From: JACCTI01 sp051005695
Lineage (GTDB): Bacteria > Verrucomicrobiota > Verrucomicrobiia > Chthoniobacterales > UBA10450
Direction: 5' to 3'
NCBI GenBank assembly: GCA_051005695.1
Contig: JBPCJC010000054.1
Span: forward strand, 1 to 64,000
DNA: 64,000 nucleotides
In this document: piece by piece, positions 35,683-43,800 of the stretch
Numbering within the stretch: the first letter of the stretch is position 1
How the letters are laid out: every line of letters starts with the position of its first letter
Notes under the pieces: model-generated
Database searches by the model: none
What the model saw: only the letters and a program-made list of their open reading frames with translations
What the model was told of the DNA's origin: nothing
Made by a program: the position numbers and the translations under genes

Positions 35683-37092
35683 TTAGTAGGCGCTGGGCGG
35701 CGGGAAAAGAACCTGCGCGAAGGTGCGCAGGATAATGACGCATTCTAACGAGAGGTTCCAGTTCTCGAGATACTCGATGTCGCAGGCGACGCGCTTTTCG
35801 ATGTCGGCGTGATTGCGCGCTTCGCCACGGTAGCCGCGCACTTGCGCGAGGCCGGTGATCCCGGGTTTCACAAAAGTGCGCACGTGATAGTTGGCCATCA
35901 GCTGCGCGAACTGGTTGTTGTGCTCGATCAAGTGCGGCCGCGGCCCGACGATGCTCATCTCGCCGCGGAGGACGTTCCAAAATTGCGGGACTTCATCGAT
36001 GCTCAACTTGCGCAGCCACCGGCCGATCGGATAAACGCGCTCGTCGCCTTCGCTGGCCTGGCGTGCGACCTCCGCGTTATCCGGATGCATGGTGCGAAAT
36101 TTGTAAATCGGGAACCGGCGATTCTGCATGCCCGCGCGCGTCTGCACGTGGAAAAGCGGGCCGGGAGATTGCAACCGTTGCGCCAGCCAAACGAAAACCG
36201 TCAGCACCGGAAAGATGATGAACATCACCGGCCAGGCGATCACGACATCGATCGCGCGTTTGAAAAATCGGTTAAGCGGATTCTCCAGCGGCTCTTCGCG
36301 CAACCCGATAAAACGAAAACCGTCGTCCTCGAAATGCGTCACCGGATGGCGCAATTTTTCCTCGAGATCGCTGACGATGAGCAAACGGACCCCGAGCTGA
36401 TCGCAGACGCTGATGATGCTGCGATTGATCTCGGTAAAGAGCGGGAACTCGAGCAGGATCACCTGGGTCACGCCGCGTTCGCGGATCACCTGTTCGACGT
36501 GATCGGAGTTGCCGAGCACCGGAATACCTTCGTCGGTTTCGCGAATGTCTTCGTCGGAAAGAAGGCCGATAGTGCGCAAGCCAATGTCGGCTTTGCGGCG
36601 GAGCCAACCGCCGAGTTGCCGGGCCTTGGCGGACGATCCGATGAGCAAAGTTTTCTCTTCGTGGTCGCCTTTAAAAATTCCGCGCGCGAGCAGCGAAGGC
36701 AGGTAGTAATGCGAGAAGAGGAGGACCACGTAGAGCCACGGGACAAAATTGAAAAAGAAGAGGCGCGAGATGAAGGCGTCCTTGGTCGCGACCAGGTAAA
36801 GCACGAGCGCGGCGGTGCTGGCGAAGGTTTGCCGGAGACTGAGCCGATGCTGCCGGAGCAGTTCGTTTTGCAAAAAATAATTCTTCGAACCATCACGGAC
36901 GAGCGATTCAATCGTCATCCCGAGGACGAGCACCACGCAATAAATGCTGTAGCGCCGCCAGGTCAGATCGCCGCCGCCTACGGAATAAAAGGCCACGCGA
37001 ATCCAGACGCCGAACCAGAAAAGCGCCGCCACCAGCACGATTTGGCAGAGCAGGAAAACGCGGTAGAGACCTTCCGTGCGTTGCGTGACCAT
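35683..37092 (-). CDS. Undecaprenyl-phosphate sugar phosphotransferase (WcaJ-like)
   Basis: A 469-residue polyprenyl-phosphate hexose-1-phosphate transferase that starts repeat-unit assembly. The N-terminal half has membrane helices (FLLCQIVLVAALFWFGVWI, LTWRRYSIYCVVLVLGM) and a Rossmann-like segment (TLLIGSSAKARQLGGWL). The C-terminal catalytic domain has RAIDVVIAWPVMF, FPIYKFRTMH, LSIDEVPQFWNVLRGEMSIV, GPRPHLIEHN and KPGITGLAQVRGYRG. It is the only gene of the EPS locus on the minus strand and is divergent from the ligase-like gene at 37243, sharing a 150-bp promoter region. Confidence 0.92.
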   Translation of the reverse strand: MVTQRTEGLYRVFLLCQIVLVAALFWFGVWIRVAFYSVGGGDLTWRRYSIYCVVLVLGMTIESLVRDGSKNYFLQNELLRQHRLSLRQTFASTAALVLYLVATKDAFISRLFFFNFVPWLYVVLLFSHYYLPSLLARGIFKGDHEEKTLLIGSSAKARQLGGWLRRKADIGLRTIGLLSDEDIRETDEGIPVLGNSDHVEQVIRERGVTQVILLEFPLFTEINRSIISVCDQLGVRLLIVSDLEEKLRHPVTHFEDDGFRFIGLREEPLENPLNRFFKRAIDVVIAWPVMFIIFPVLTVFVWLAQRLQSPGPLFHVQTRAGMQNRRFPIYKFRTMHPDNAEVARQASEGDERVYPIGRWLRKLSIDEVPQFWNVLRGEMSIVGPRPHLIEHNNQFAQLMANYHVRTFVKPGITGLAQVRGYRGEARNHADIEKRVACDIEYLENWNLSLECVIILRTFAQVLFPPPSAY

Positions 37093-37242
37093 GATTACGC
37101 CTCCGCGGCTCGGCTGAGAGTACGCGATGGAACCTGCGCTTCAACTCGTGCTAAAATGGTCGGCAACATGGCATCGGCAGCGGCAAAGAATCGGCGCGAT
37201 TAGTTTAGCTATTCCCATACCAATGAAGCGTCCGTTTCCCTG

Positions 37243-39624
37243 ATGGAAGAGTCGCCGCATTCTGCGTCGCGTAACCGTCGGCGGCCAACTCCGGATTTCT
37301 CCTGGGAGGATTTGGCGACCGCGCTCCTCCCGGTGCTGGCCTGTTTCCTCGGCGGCGCGACCGAAAAGTGGGCCGAGGGAATTATCGTCGCCCTACTCGG
37401 CGCGCTCCTTTTGCTGAACCCGCCGCGCTTTTCGCTCGGGCCGATCTTTCATGGAATCCTGCTCGCACTGATTGCCTGCGCGGCGATCGCGTTCCTGCCC
37501 GCGCACTGGTTTTTGAATCCGGCCTGGCGACAGTCCCTCCTCAACGATTTCGGGCTAAGCTTGCCGGCCACGCTTTCACCGCAGCCATGGGTTAGCGTCG
37601 GTTGTTTCCTCAGTTTTCTCGCGGGACTTTGCTGGCTTTATTATGTCGCGGGCGGCGATGTCGAAGTCCGCGCCAGTCGGCGGCAGCTACGCATTTTCAC
37701 CATTGGCGTGATCGCGCTCGCGGCCTTCGCGATCCTGTTTTATCTGCGCCAGACCGCGCCTTCGTTCTGGCATAACGAGCGACGCTTCGGCCCGTTCCCG
37801 AATCGCAACCAGACCGCAGATTTGTTCGGGATCACTTCGGTCCTGATCGTCGCCTGCGCGCACGATGAAATTCGGCGCCACAAGAATCGCTGGATCTTTT
37901 GGCTCCTCGGCCTCGCGGTCGTGATCACCGCGATCGTGCTGAATTTTTCGCGCGCCGGGATTGTCCTCCTCGTCGTCGGCAGCGTCGCCTGGCTCGCGGT
38001 CCTCGTGCTGCGGAGCGGTTCGATCGCGCGCATCGCCGTTGGCGCGGCCGCGCTCCTCGCGCTCCTCGCCGGCTTGTTGCTCTTCGGCGGGCAAACGCTC
38101 GAGCGCTTTCAACTCCACGGCGCCGCGGGCGCTGCCCTAACGAGTGATTTCCGCTGGCTGATTTTCCACGATGCCCTTTCCCTGATCAGCGCTTCGCCCT
38201 GGTGCGGAGTCGGCCTCGGTAATTTCCAGCCGGTCTTCGCGCTTTTCCGCGACGTCTCGTTAGGCCAAACCCGCGCCCTGCATCCGGAGAGCGATTGGCT
38301 CGGGTTGGCCGCGGAAATCGGCTGGCCGGGAGTGATCCTGATCCTGCTCGGTGTTGTCGTTCTTCTGCGCCGCGCCTTCCCCTTTGTCGAGGGGACGAAC
38401 CAATGGTTCCGCATCGCCGCGCTTATCGGCGCCCTCCTCTTCGCCCTCCACGGGCTGGCCGATGTTTCGGGCCATCGGGTCGGCAGCGCGTACGCCGGAA
38501 TTTTCCTTTTCGGAATGACAGTGCAACGACCACTGCGAAAAGCGGCGAGCATCTGGCTAACGAATGCTTTTCGATTCATCGGCCTGCTCCTGTTGGGTGT
38601 TGGCTTGGTTTGGGTGGTGACGGTTTACCGCGATCTTCCTTTGCCCAGCGGCGTGGGCGCGGATGTCGAGCGACACCTCGCGATGCAGGCCAACGTCGGC
38701 CGCAATTTTCCGGAAGTGATCGCGCGCGCCGACCAGGGCCTGCAATGGGCCCCGCTTGATTGGTCGCTTTATTTCCTTCGCGCGCTCGGCGAAGTCGGTG
38801 CCAAACATCCGCCCGCCGAGGCGCTCGATGATTTCCGGCGCGCCCGTTTTCTCGAACCTGGATCGTTCGAGGTTCCGTATCAGGAGGGTCTCGCCTGGAT
38901 CACGCGCGATCGTCTACTTGCGCTGACCGCATGGCGTGAGGCCTTGCGCCGCGCCGGTGCGCAACGCCCTGAGCTTTATGCGCGGATGCTTTCGACCGCG
39001 AGTACGGTGAATCCGGCGTTCAATCGCGCGCTCGAAGAATTCGGCGCGACCGAGCCCGATCTCGCGCTCATCTATTTGTCGCGCGCCACCGGTGAAAACT
39101 TCAACTCCGCGATCATTCGTTTCGCGCAAAACGATCCGTCGGTGCACTCGTTAGGGGGGCCGCAGCGCGAGCAATTTTTCGCGCTCTGGCTGGCGCGAGG
39201 CGATCTCGAAGACCTGACCAATTATGCTGAGGCGCATCCGGAATACCTGGCGAACGCGTGGCGCGGCGTCGCCAAGGTGAAAGCGCAGCAGCAGGATTTT
39301 CGCGCGGCCTACGCGCTGAGCGAACGTTATGAGGAGAAGCCGAAACTCCCGCCAGTTTCCGGCGAGACTTCGCTCGAGCAGTTGCGCAACGCGTTCGTTA
39401 GTCGACCGAGCGATTACGAGAACGGGGTCGCGCTTTACCAGCGGCAAATGCAGGCGCAGCAAGCGGACGATGCGCTGGTGACGGCGCGCCATTTCACCAC
39501 TCAGGCGAAGGCGCCGGCGTATTTCCAATTCCTCGAAGCCGAAGCCTGGGCGGCGAAAGAAAATTGGGAACGCGCCTGGAATGCGCACGAAAATTACGAA
39601 GCGGCCAAGGCTCGCCAGCCATGA
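37243..39624 (+). CDS. O-antigen ligase-like membrane protein with TPR-like tail
   Basis: A 793-residue protein. The first 450 residues hold about ten membrane helices and the O-antigen ligase (Wzy_C) loop with RRFGPFPNRNQTADLFGI and SPWCGVGLGNFQPVF ... HPESDWLGLAAEIGWPG. The remaining 340 residues are a soluble alpha-helical tail with TPR-like helices (EVIARADQGLQWAPLDWSLY). It would transfer or polymerise lipid-linked glycan in the periplasm. The helical tail is longer than in most family members. Overlaps the SGNH gene by four bases. Confidence 0.83.
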   Translation: MEESPHSASRNRRRPTPDFSWEDLATALLPVLACFLGGATEKWAEGIIVALLGALLLLNPPRFSLGPIFHGILLALIACAAIAFLPAHWFLNPAWRQSLLNDFGLSLPATLSPQPWVSVGCFLSFLAGLCWLYYVAGGDVEVRASRRQLRIFTIGVIALAAFAILFYLRQTAPSFWHNERRFGPFPNRNQTADLFGITSVLIVACAHDEIRRHKNRWIFWLLGLAVVITAIVLNFSRAGIVLLVVGSVAWLAVLVLRSGSIARIAVGAAALLALLAGLLLFGGQTLERFQLHGAAGAALTSDFRWLIFHDALSLISASPWCGVGLGNFQPVFALFRDVSLGQTRALHPESDWLGLAAEIGWPGVILILLGVVVLLRRAFPFVEGTNQWFRIAALIGALLFALHGLADVSGHRVGSAYAGIFLFGMTVQRPLRKAASIWLTNAFRFIGLLLLGVGLVWVVTVYRDLPLPSGVGADVERHLAMQANVGRNFPEVIARADQGLQWAPLDWSLYFLRALGEVGAKHPPAEALDDFRRARFLEPGSFEVPYQEGLAWITRDRLLALTAWREALRRAGAQRPELYARMLSTASTVNPAFNRALEEFGATEPDLALIYLSRATGENFNSAIIRFAQNDPSVHSLGGPQREQFFALWLARGDLEDLTNYAEAHPEYLANAWRGVAKVKAQQQDFRAAYALSERYEEKPKLPPVSGETSLEQLRNAFVSRPSDYENGVALYQRQMQAQQADDALVTARHFTTQAKAPAYFQFLEAEAWAAKENWERAWNAHENYEAAKARQP

Positions 39625-41420
39625 CCGCGGCCGCGCGTTTCGGGCCGTCGCTTTTGCTTCTGATTTGTCTGGGCGGAATCGCGGATTGGTTAGGCGCGAG
39701 CACGCATCGCCTTTACGTCGACGACGATTCCGTGCGCAACCTGCAGGTCGGCAGCGTCTGGGAACATTTCGCGCTCAAGAAAAATCAGGTCACGCCGCAG
39801 ATCATCACGCGCGATGACGCGCGGATGGTTTTTCCGCTGCGCTCTCGGGTGCCGCATCAGTTGCGCTTCGCGCTCAAGGCCAAACCGGCGTCGTCGTTTG
39901 AAATTTTTTGGAACCACGATGGAACACGGAAACAGCTTGCGGCGGAGACTGCGGTGAAGAACGGAAGTCGCGCGGTTTCACTTCCGACGGGTGCGGGCGA
40001 GCTGGAAATTATCGAGCACGGCTCGATCGCGTGGCTCGATCTGCGAACGCTGCGCTGCATTTTTCTCTGGCCGCTTTATCTAGTCGCCGCGGTCGGGCTC
40101 GCTTTTGTCATCGTGACGCGACTGCGCGCGCACACGCGCTACGTCGCGGAATTGCTGACCTTGTTTATCACGGTCGCGCTTTGCTTGCTGATCGCAGAAA
40201 GCACGCTGCGCCATTTCCGCCTGGGACTTCCGCCGATGATTTTGGCCGCGCGTTCGCCGTTTGGTTTGATCCCGCCGGATGGTCGCTGGGTTGATCCGGC
40301 GCGTTATAAACTTCGGCTCCGCTCCCACCTCGACACCTACGCGGAGTGGCGCGAGGGCGATATCACCCGCCTCGGGTTCATCGCGAAAAATCTCAGCCGG
40401 CCGGGGCTTCATCGTTTCGGGATTCGCACGGACGCGGAAGGATTTCGCAACGCCACGACGCGCGAAAAAATCGATGTCGCCGCGCTCGGCGATTCCTTCA
40501 CCGACGGGACTACCTCCGCGGAGGAAGAGGCGTGGCCGGCGCGACTGGAGAAGCTGACCGGATGGGCGGTGCAGAATTACGGCACCTCCGGTTTCGGGCC
40601 GCAACAGGAGCGCTATGTCTTCCAGGATTTTGCCGCGCAACATCATCCGCGCTGGACGGTGCTGGCGTTTTTTGCTGGGAACGATTTGCACGACGCGGAG
40701 GCGTTTGCCGATTGGGAGAGCGGCGCGCATCGGCTGGGTGAGGAGCTGACGGGCGCGAAATTGCCGGCGGATTATCGGCGTTACCAGGAATTTTATTTGT
40801 GGACGATTGTGCGGGTGGCGGCGGAATCGCTGGTTGGTTCGCGTCGCCACAACGATGCACGAAAATTGCCGGTGGTTTCGGATGTGACCTCCGCGCGCTT
40901 TGATCGCGGAATGTTCGACGTGCCGGTGAATGGTCACCTGCTGCAGTTCGCGTTCTTTCCGCCGTATCTGCAAAAGCTCGGCCAGCCGCGTGCGGAAATC
41001 GAAGCGTCCCGCGGCTGGGAACTGACGCGTGCGACGATCGCCGGCTTGAAAGCGGATTGCGCGCGCGACGGAAGCAGGCTGGTGCTGATGGTCATTCCGG
41101 CTAAGGAGCAGGTTTACTGGCCTCTGCTCGAGCGCACTTTTTCGCGCGCGACCATTCAGGAGGCGGTCGATTTTTATTGTCGCTACAACAACATGCCGCT
41201 GCGCGCGGAAGCGGTCAGTGCGCAACGTCTCGCCCTTAACCAAGTGGTGCGCGATTTGTCCGCGCAGGAAAATCTTCCACTGCTCGACCTGACCGATGCC
41301 CTAACGAGTGCTGCGGCGGAGGGGCGCGAAGTTTATTTTCCGGACGACACGCATTGGAACGAAATCGGGCACGACATCGCCGCCCGCGCACTGGCAAAAT
41401 TCCTGGCGCTCAGTCGATGA
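39621..41420 (+). CDS. Membrane SGNH/GDSL hydrolase (AlgX/AlgJ-like)
   Basis: A 599-residue protein from the ATG at 39621 (ATGA). It has a signal or anchor helix (FGPSLLLLICLGGIADWL) and an internal membrane pair near residues 155-195. The SGNH nucleophile is in AALGDSFTDGT (Ser about 292). NYGTSGFGPQQE and LAFFAGNDLHDAE form blocks II-III, and the late YFPDDTHWNEIGH (about residue 575) supplies the Asp/His pair. SGNH proteins in EPS loci add or remove O-acetyl groups. It may act with the acetyltransferases here. Confidence 0.82.
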   Translation: MTAAARFGPSLLLLICLGGIADWLGASTHRLYVDDDSVRNLQVGSVWEHFALKKNQVTPQIITRDDARMVFPLRSRVPHQLRFALKAKPASSFEIFWNHDGTRKQLAAETAVKNGSRAVSLPTGAGELEIIEHGSIAWLDLRTLRCIFLWPLYLVAAVGLAFVIVTRLRAHTRYVAELLTLFITVALCLLIAESTLRHFRLGLPPMILAARSPFGLIPPDGRWVDPARYKLRLRSHLDTYAEWREGDITRLGFIAKNLSRPGLHRFGIRTDAEGFRNATTREKIDVAALGDSFTDGTTSAEEEAWPARLEKLTGWAVQNYGTSGFGPQQERYVFQDFAAQHHPRWTVLAFFAGNDLHDAEAFADWESGAHRLGEELTGAKLPADYRRYQEFYLWTIVRVAAESLVGSRRHNDARKLPVVSDVTSARFDRGMFDVPVNGHLLQFAFFPPYLQKLGQPRAEIEASRGWELTRATIAGLKADCARDGSRLVLMVIPAKEQVYWPLLERTFSRATIQEAVDFYCRYNNMPLRAEAVSAQRLALNQVVRDLSAQENLPLLDLTDALTSAAAEGREVYFPDDTHWNEIGHDIAARALAKFLALSR

Positions 41421-43216
41421 ATATTCTCGGGATCTCTGCTTTCTATCACGACAGCGCGGCCTGTCTGGTGCGCGATGGCGCGATCGTGGCCGCGGCGCAG
41501 GAAGAACGTTTCACGCGCAAGAAACACGACGCCGGGTTTCCGCAAAATGCGATCGACTATTGCCTCCGGGAAGCCGGCGGGCCGCCGGACCTGGTCGCGT
41601 TTTACGAGAAGCCGTTCCTGAAAGCGGACCGACTTTTTTCCACCTATCTCGCCTGCGCGCCGCGCGGCTGGCGTTCGTTTTTGAAAGCGATGCCGGTGTG
41701 GATCAAACAGAAAATTTGGATCAAACAAATCATCCAGGACAAACTGAAGTTCGACGGGCTGATCGTTTTTCCCGAGCACCACGAAGCGCACGCGGCTTCG
41801 GCATTTTTTCCTTCGCCGTTTAACGACGCCGCCATCCTGACGATCGACGGAGTGGGGGAGTGGACGACCACGAGTCTCGGTCGCGGTCGCGGGAACAAAG
41901 TCGAGCTGCTGGCCGAGCAACGATTTCCGCACTCGTTAGGCTTGCTCTACTCCGCCTTCACTTACTACCTCGGCTTCCGGGTGAACTCGGGCGAATACAA
42001 GGTTATGGGCCTGGCGCCCTACGGCGAGCCGCGTTTTCGCGACGTGATTCTCGAGAAACTGATCGACTTGAAGGAGGACGGTTCGTTTCGGTTGAATCTG
42101 AAATATTTCGATTTCATGGCTGGCCTGAGGATGACCAACCGCGCCTTTAACGACTTGTTAGGTGCGCTGCCGCGCTCACCGGAAAGTAAACTCGAGCAGC
42201 GTCATATGGACCTGGCGCGTTCGATTCAGGTCGTGACCGAAGAAGCGATGTTGCGGATGGCGCACCACGCGCACGCGCTCACGGGCTCGCGCAACCTTTG
42301 TCTGGCCGGCGGTGTCGCGCTCAATTGCGTCGGCAACGGCGGAATTCTGCGCGAAGGACCATTCGAGAAAATCTGGATTCAACCGGCCGCGGGCGACGCC
42401 GGCGGGGCGCTCGGCGCGGCTTTGCTTGCCTGGCATCATCATCAGGATCAACCGCGCACCGTGCGGGAGGATGGCGAAGATTCGCAGCGCGGATCATTCC
42501 TCGGGCCGGCGTTCGATGCGCGGGAATTTCTGCAGCGCGAGAAGATCGCGCACGCGGAATTTGTCGACGACGAACTCTGTGCGCGCGTCGCGGAGTTACT
42601 CGAAGACGGCCAGGTGGTCGGCTGGTTTCAGGGCCGGATGGAGTTCGGTCCGCGCGCGCTCGGCAATCGTTCCATTCTCGGAGACGCGCGCTCGCGCACG
42701 ATGCAGGAGACGCTCAATTTGAAGATCAAGTTTCGCGAGAGTTTCCGGCCGTTTGCGCCTTCTATTCTCGCGGGGTCGGTCTCGGAATATTTTGAGCTGC
42801 ACGAAGCCAGTCCTTACATGCTGCTGGTCGCGCCGGTGCGGGAAGAGAAGCGCTTGCCTAACGAGTTGAGAAACGATGGTGAAAATTTCCTCGGGCGCTT
42901 GAATCGCCCGCGCTCTGTCATTCCGGCAGTCACGCATGTGGATTACTCCGCGCGAGTGCAGACGGTCTCGGAAAAGGAGAATCCGCGCTTTCACCAACTG
43001 CTCCGCGCCTTTCGCGATCGCACCGGTTGTCCGCTGCTCGTGAATACTTCGTTTAACGTCCGCGGGGAACCGCCGGTGTGCACCCCGGAGGATGCTTATG
43101 GCTGTTTCATGCGCACCGAGATGGATTATCTCGTCCTCGGAAATTTTCTCATCGCGAAAGGCGCGTCACCGTCCCTGGTAATTCCTAAGGAGGCGCTCGA
43201 ATATGCGGCAGATTAA
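41417..43216 (+). CDS. O-carbamoyltransferase (NodU/CmcH/TobZ family)
   Basis: A 599-residue enzyme from the ATG at 41417 (ATGA). The N-terminal Kae1-like half has ISAFYHDSAACLV, EHHEAHAASAFFPSPF with metal-binding histidines, ILTIDGVGEWTTTS and AGGVALNCVGNG. The C-terminal YrdC-like half has QGRMEFGPRALGNRSILGD and LVNTSFNVRGEPPVCTPEDA. It makes carbamoyl-AMP from carbamoyl phosphate and ATP and transfers the carbamoyl group to a hydroxyl, here presumably of a sugar. Followed by SxtJ-like and DUF5989 proteins, a recurrent trio. Confidence 0.92.
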   Translation: MNILGISAFYHDSAACLVRDGAIVAAAQEERFTRKKHDAGFPQNAIDYCLREAGGPPDLVAFYEKPFLKADRLFSTYLACAPRGWRSFLKAMPVWIKQKIWIKQIIQDKLKFDGLIVFPEHHEAHAASAFFPSPFNDAAILTIDGVGEWTTTSLGRGRGNKVELLAEQRFPHSLGLLYSAFTYYLGFRVNSGEYKVMGLAPYGEPRFRDVILEKLIDLKEDGSFRLNLKYFDFMAGLRMTNRAFNDLLGALPRSPESKLEQRHMDLARSIQVVTEEAMLRMAHHAHALTGSRNLCLAGGVALNCVGNGGILREGPFEKIWIQPAAGDAGGALGAALLAWHHHQDQPRTVREDGEDSQRGSFLGPAFDAREFLQREKIAHAEFVDDELCARVAELLEDGQVVGWFQGRMEFGPRALGNRSILGDARSRTMQETLNLKIKFRESFRPFAPSILAGSVSEYFELHEASPYMLLVAPVREEKRLPNELRNDGENFLGRLNRPRSVIPAVTHVDYSARVQTVSEKENPRFHQLLRAFRDRTGCPLLVNTSFNVRGEPPVCTPEDAYGCFMRTEMDYLVLGNFLIAKGASPSLVIPKEALEYAAD

Positions 43217-43625
43217 CGAGGAATATCGCGAGCTGGATCGCTCGCCACACGCTCTCCGTCGTTTCGGCCTAACGATTGGCAGCGCCTTCCTCTTGTTAGG
43301 CGCGCTGCTCGCGTGGCGTCATCGTTTCGGCAGTTGGACAATCTTGATTCTCGGCGCGGTGCTGATTTTCGCAGCGCTCGTGCTCCCGCGCGCGCTCAAG
43401 CTGCTCCATCGGATTTGGATGACGCTGGCGTTGACGCTCGGCTTCGTCATGACACAAGTGATCCTAACCGTGATCTTTTTTTTGGTGGTGACGCCGATCG
43501 GTTTATTGCAAAGGCTGTTTGGAAAATCCTCGCTCGATCTTGCATTTCGCACCGGGGCAGAGAGCTATTGGGAGACGCGGGCGCAGCGAGAATTCACCGC
43601 CGCCGATTACGAGAAGCAGTTTTAG
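43203..43625 (+). CDS. SxtJ-family membrane protein
   Basis: A 140-residue protein overlapping the carbamoyltransferase by 14 bases. It has three to four hydrophobic segments (LTIGSAFLLLGALLAW, WTILILGAVLIFAALVL, VMTQVILTVIFFLVV) and a charged tail ending SYWETRAQREFTAADYEKQF. The order carbamoyltransferase, SxtJ, SxtK-like is known from saxitoxin clusters and many EPS loci. The biochemical role of SxtJ is not known; a membrane partner of the carbamoyltransferase is a reasonable guess. Confidence 0.82.
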   Translation: MRQINEEYRELDRSPHALRRFGLTIGSAFLLLGALLAWRHRFGSWTILILGAVLIFAALVLPRALKLLHRIWMTLALTLGFVMTQVILTVIFFLVVTPIGLLQRLFGKSSLDLAFRTGAESYWETRAQREFTAADYEKQF

Positions 43626-43638
43626 ATCATCGACGAAT

Positions 43639-43800
43639 GTGAGCAGCAAAATTTTCATCCTGCGCGAACTCTGGGATTTTCTGCGCGTGCGCAAGAAATG
43701 GTGGCTCGCACCGATTCTAATTTTGCTTTTCGCGCTCGGCGGTTTACTCGTGCTCGCGCAGGGCTCGGCGCTGGCGCCGTTTATTTACAGCCTCTTTTAG
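43639..43800 (+). CDS. DUF5989 small membrane protein (SxtK-like)
   Basis: Only 53 residues from a GTG at 43639. SSKIFILRELWDFLRVRKKW is followed by one membrane helix (WLAPILILLFALGGLLVLA) and a short GSALAPFIYSLF tail, the complete and usual form of this family. The start lies 13 bases after the SxtJ stop. Its stop overlaps that of the convergent ppdK gene in the four bases TTAG (43797-43800). Function unknown; it co-occurs with carbamoyltransferases. Confidence 0.83.
   Translation: MSSKIFILRELWDFLRVRKKWWLAPILILLFALGGLLVLAQGSALAPFIYSLF

Noticed and set aside
35809..37203. A 464-residue plus-strand open frame opposite the WcaJ-like gene
   Set aside because: It lies wholly over a gene with clear sugar-transferase motifs, is rich in charged low-complexity sequence, and has no recognisable domain. 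It is an antisense shadow of high-GC coding DNA.
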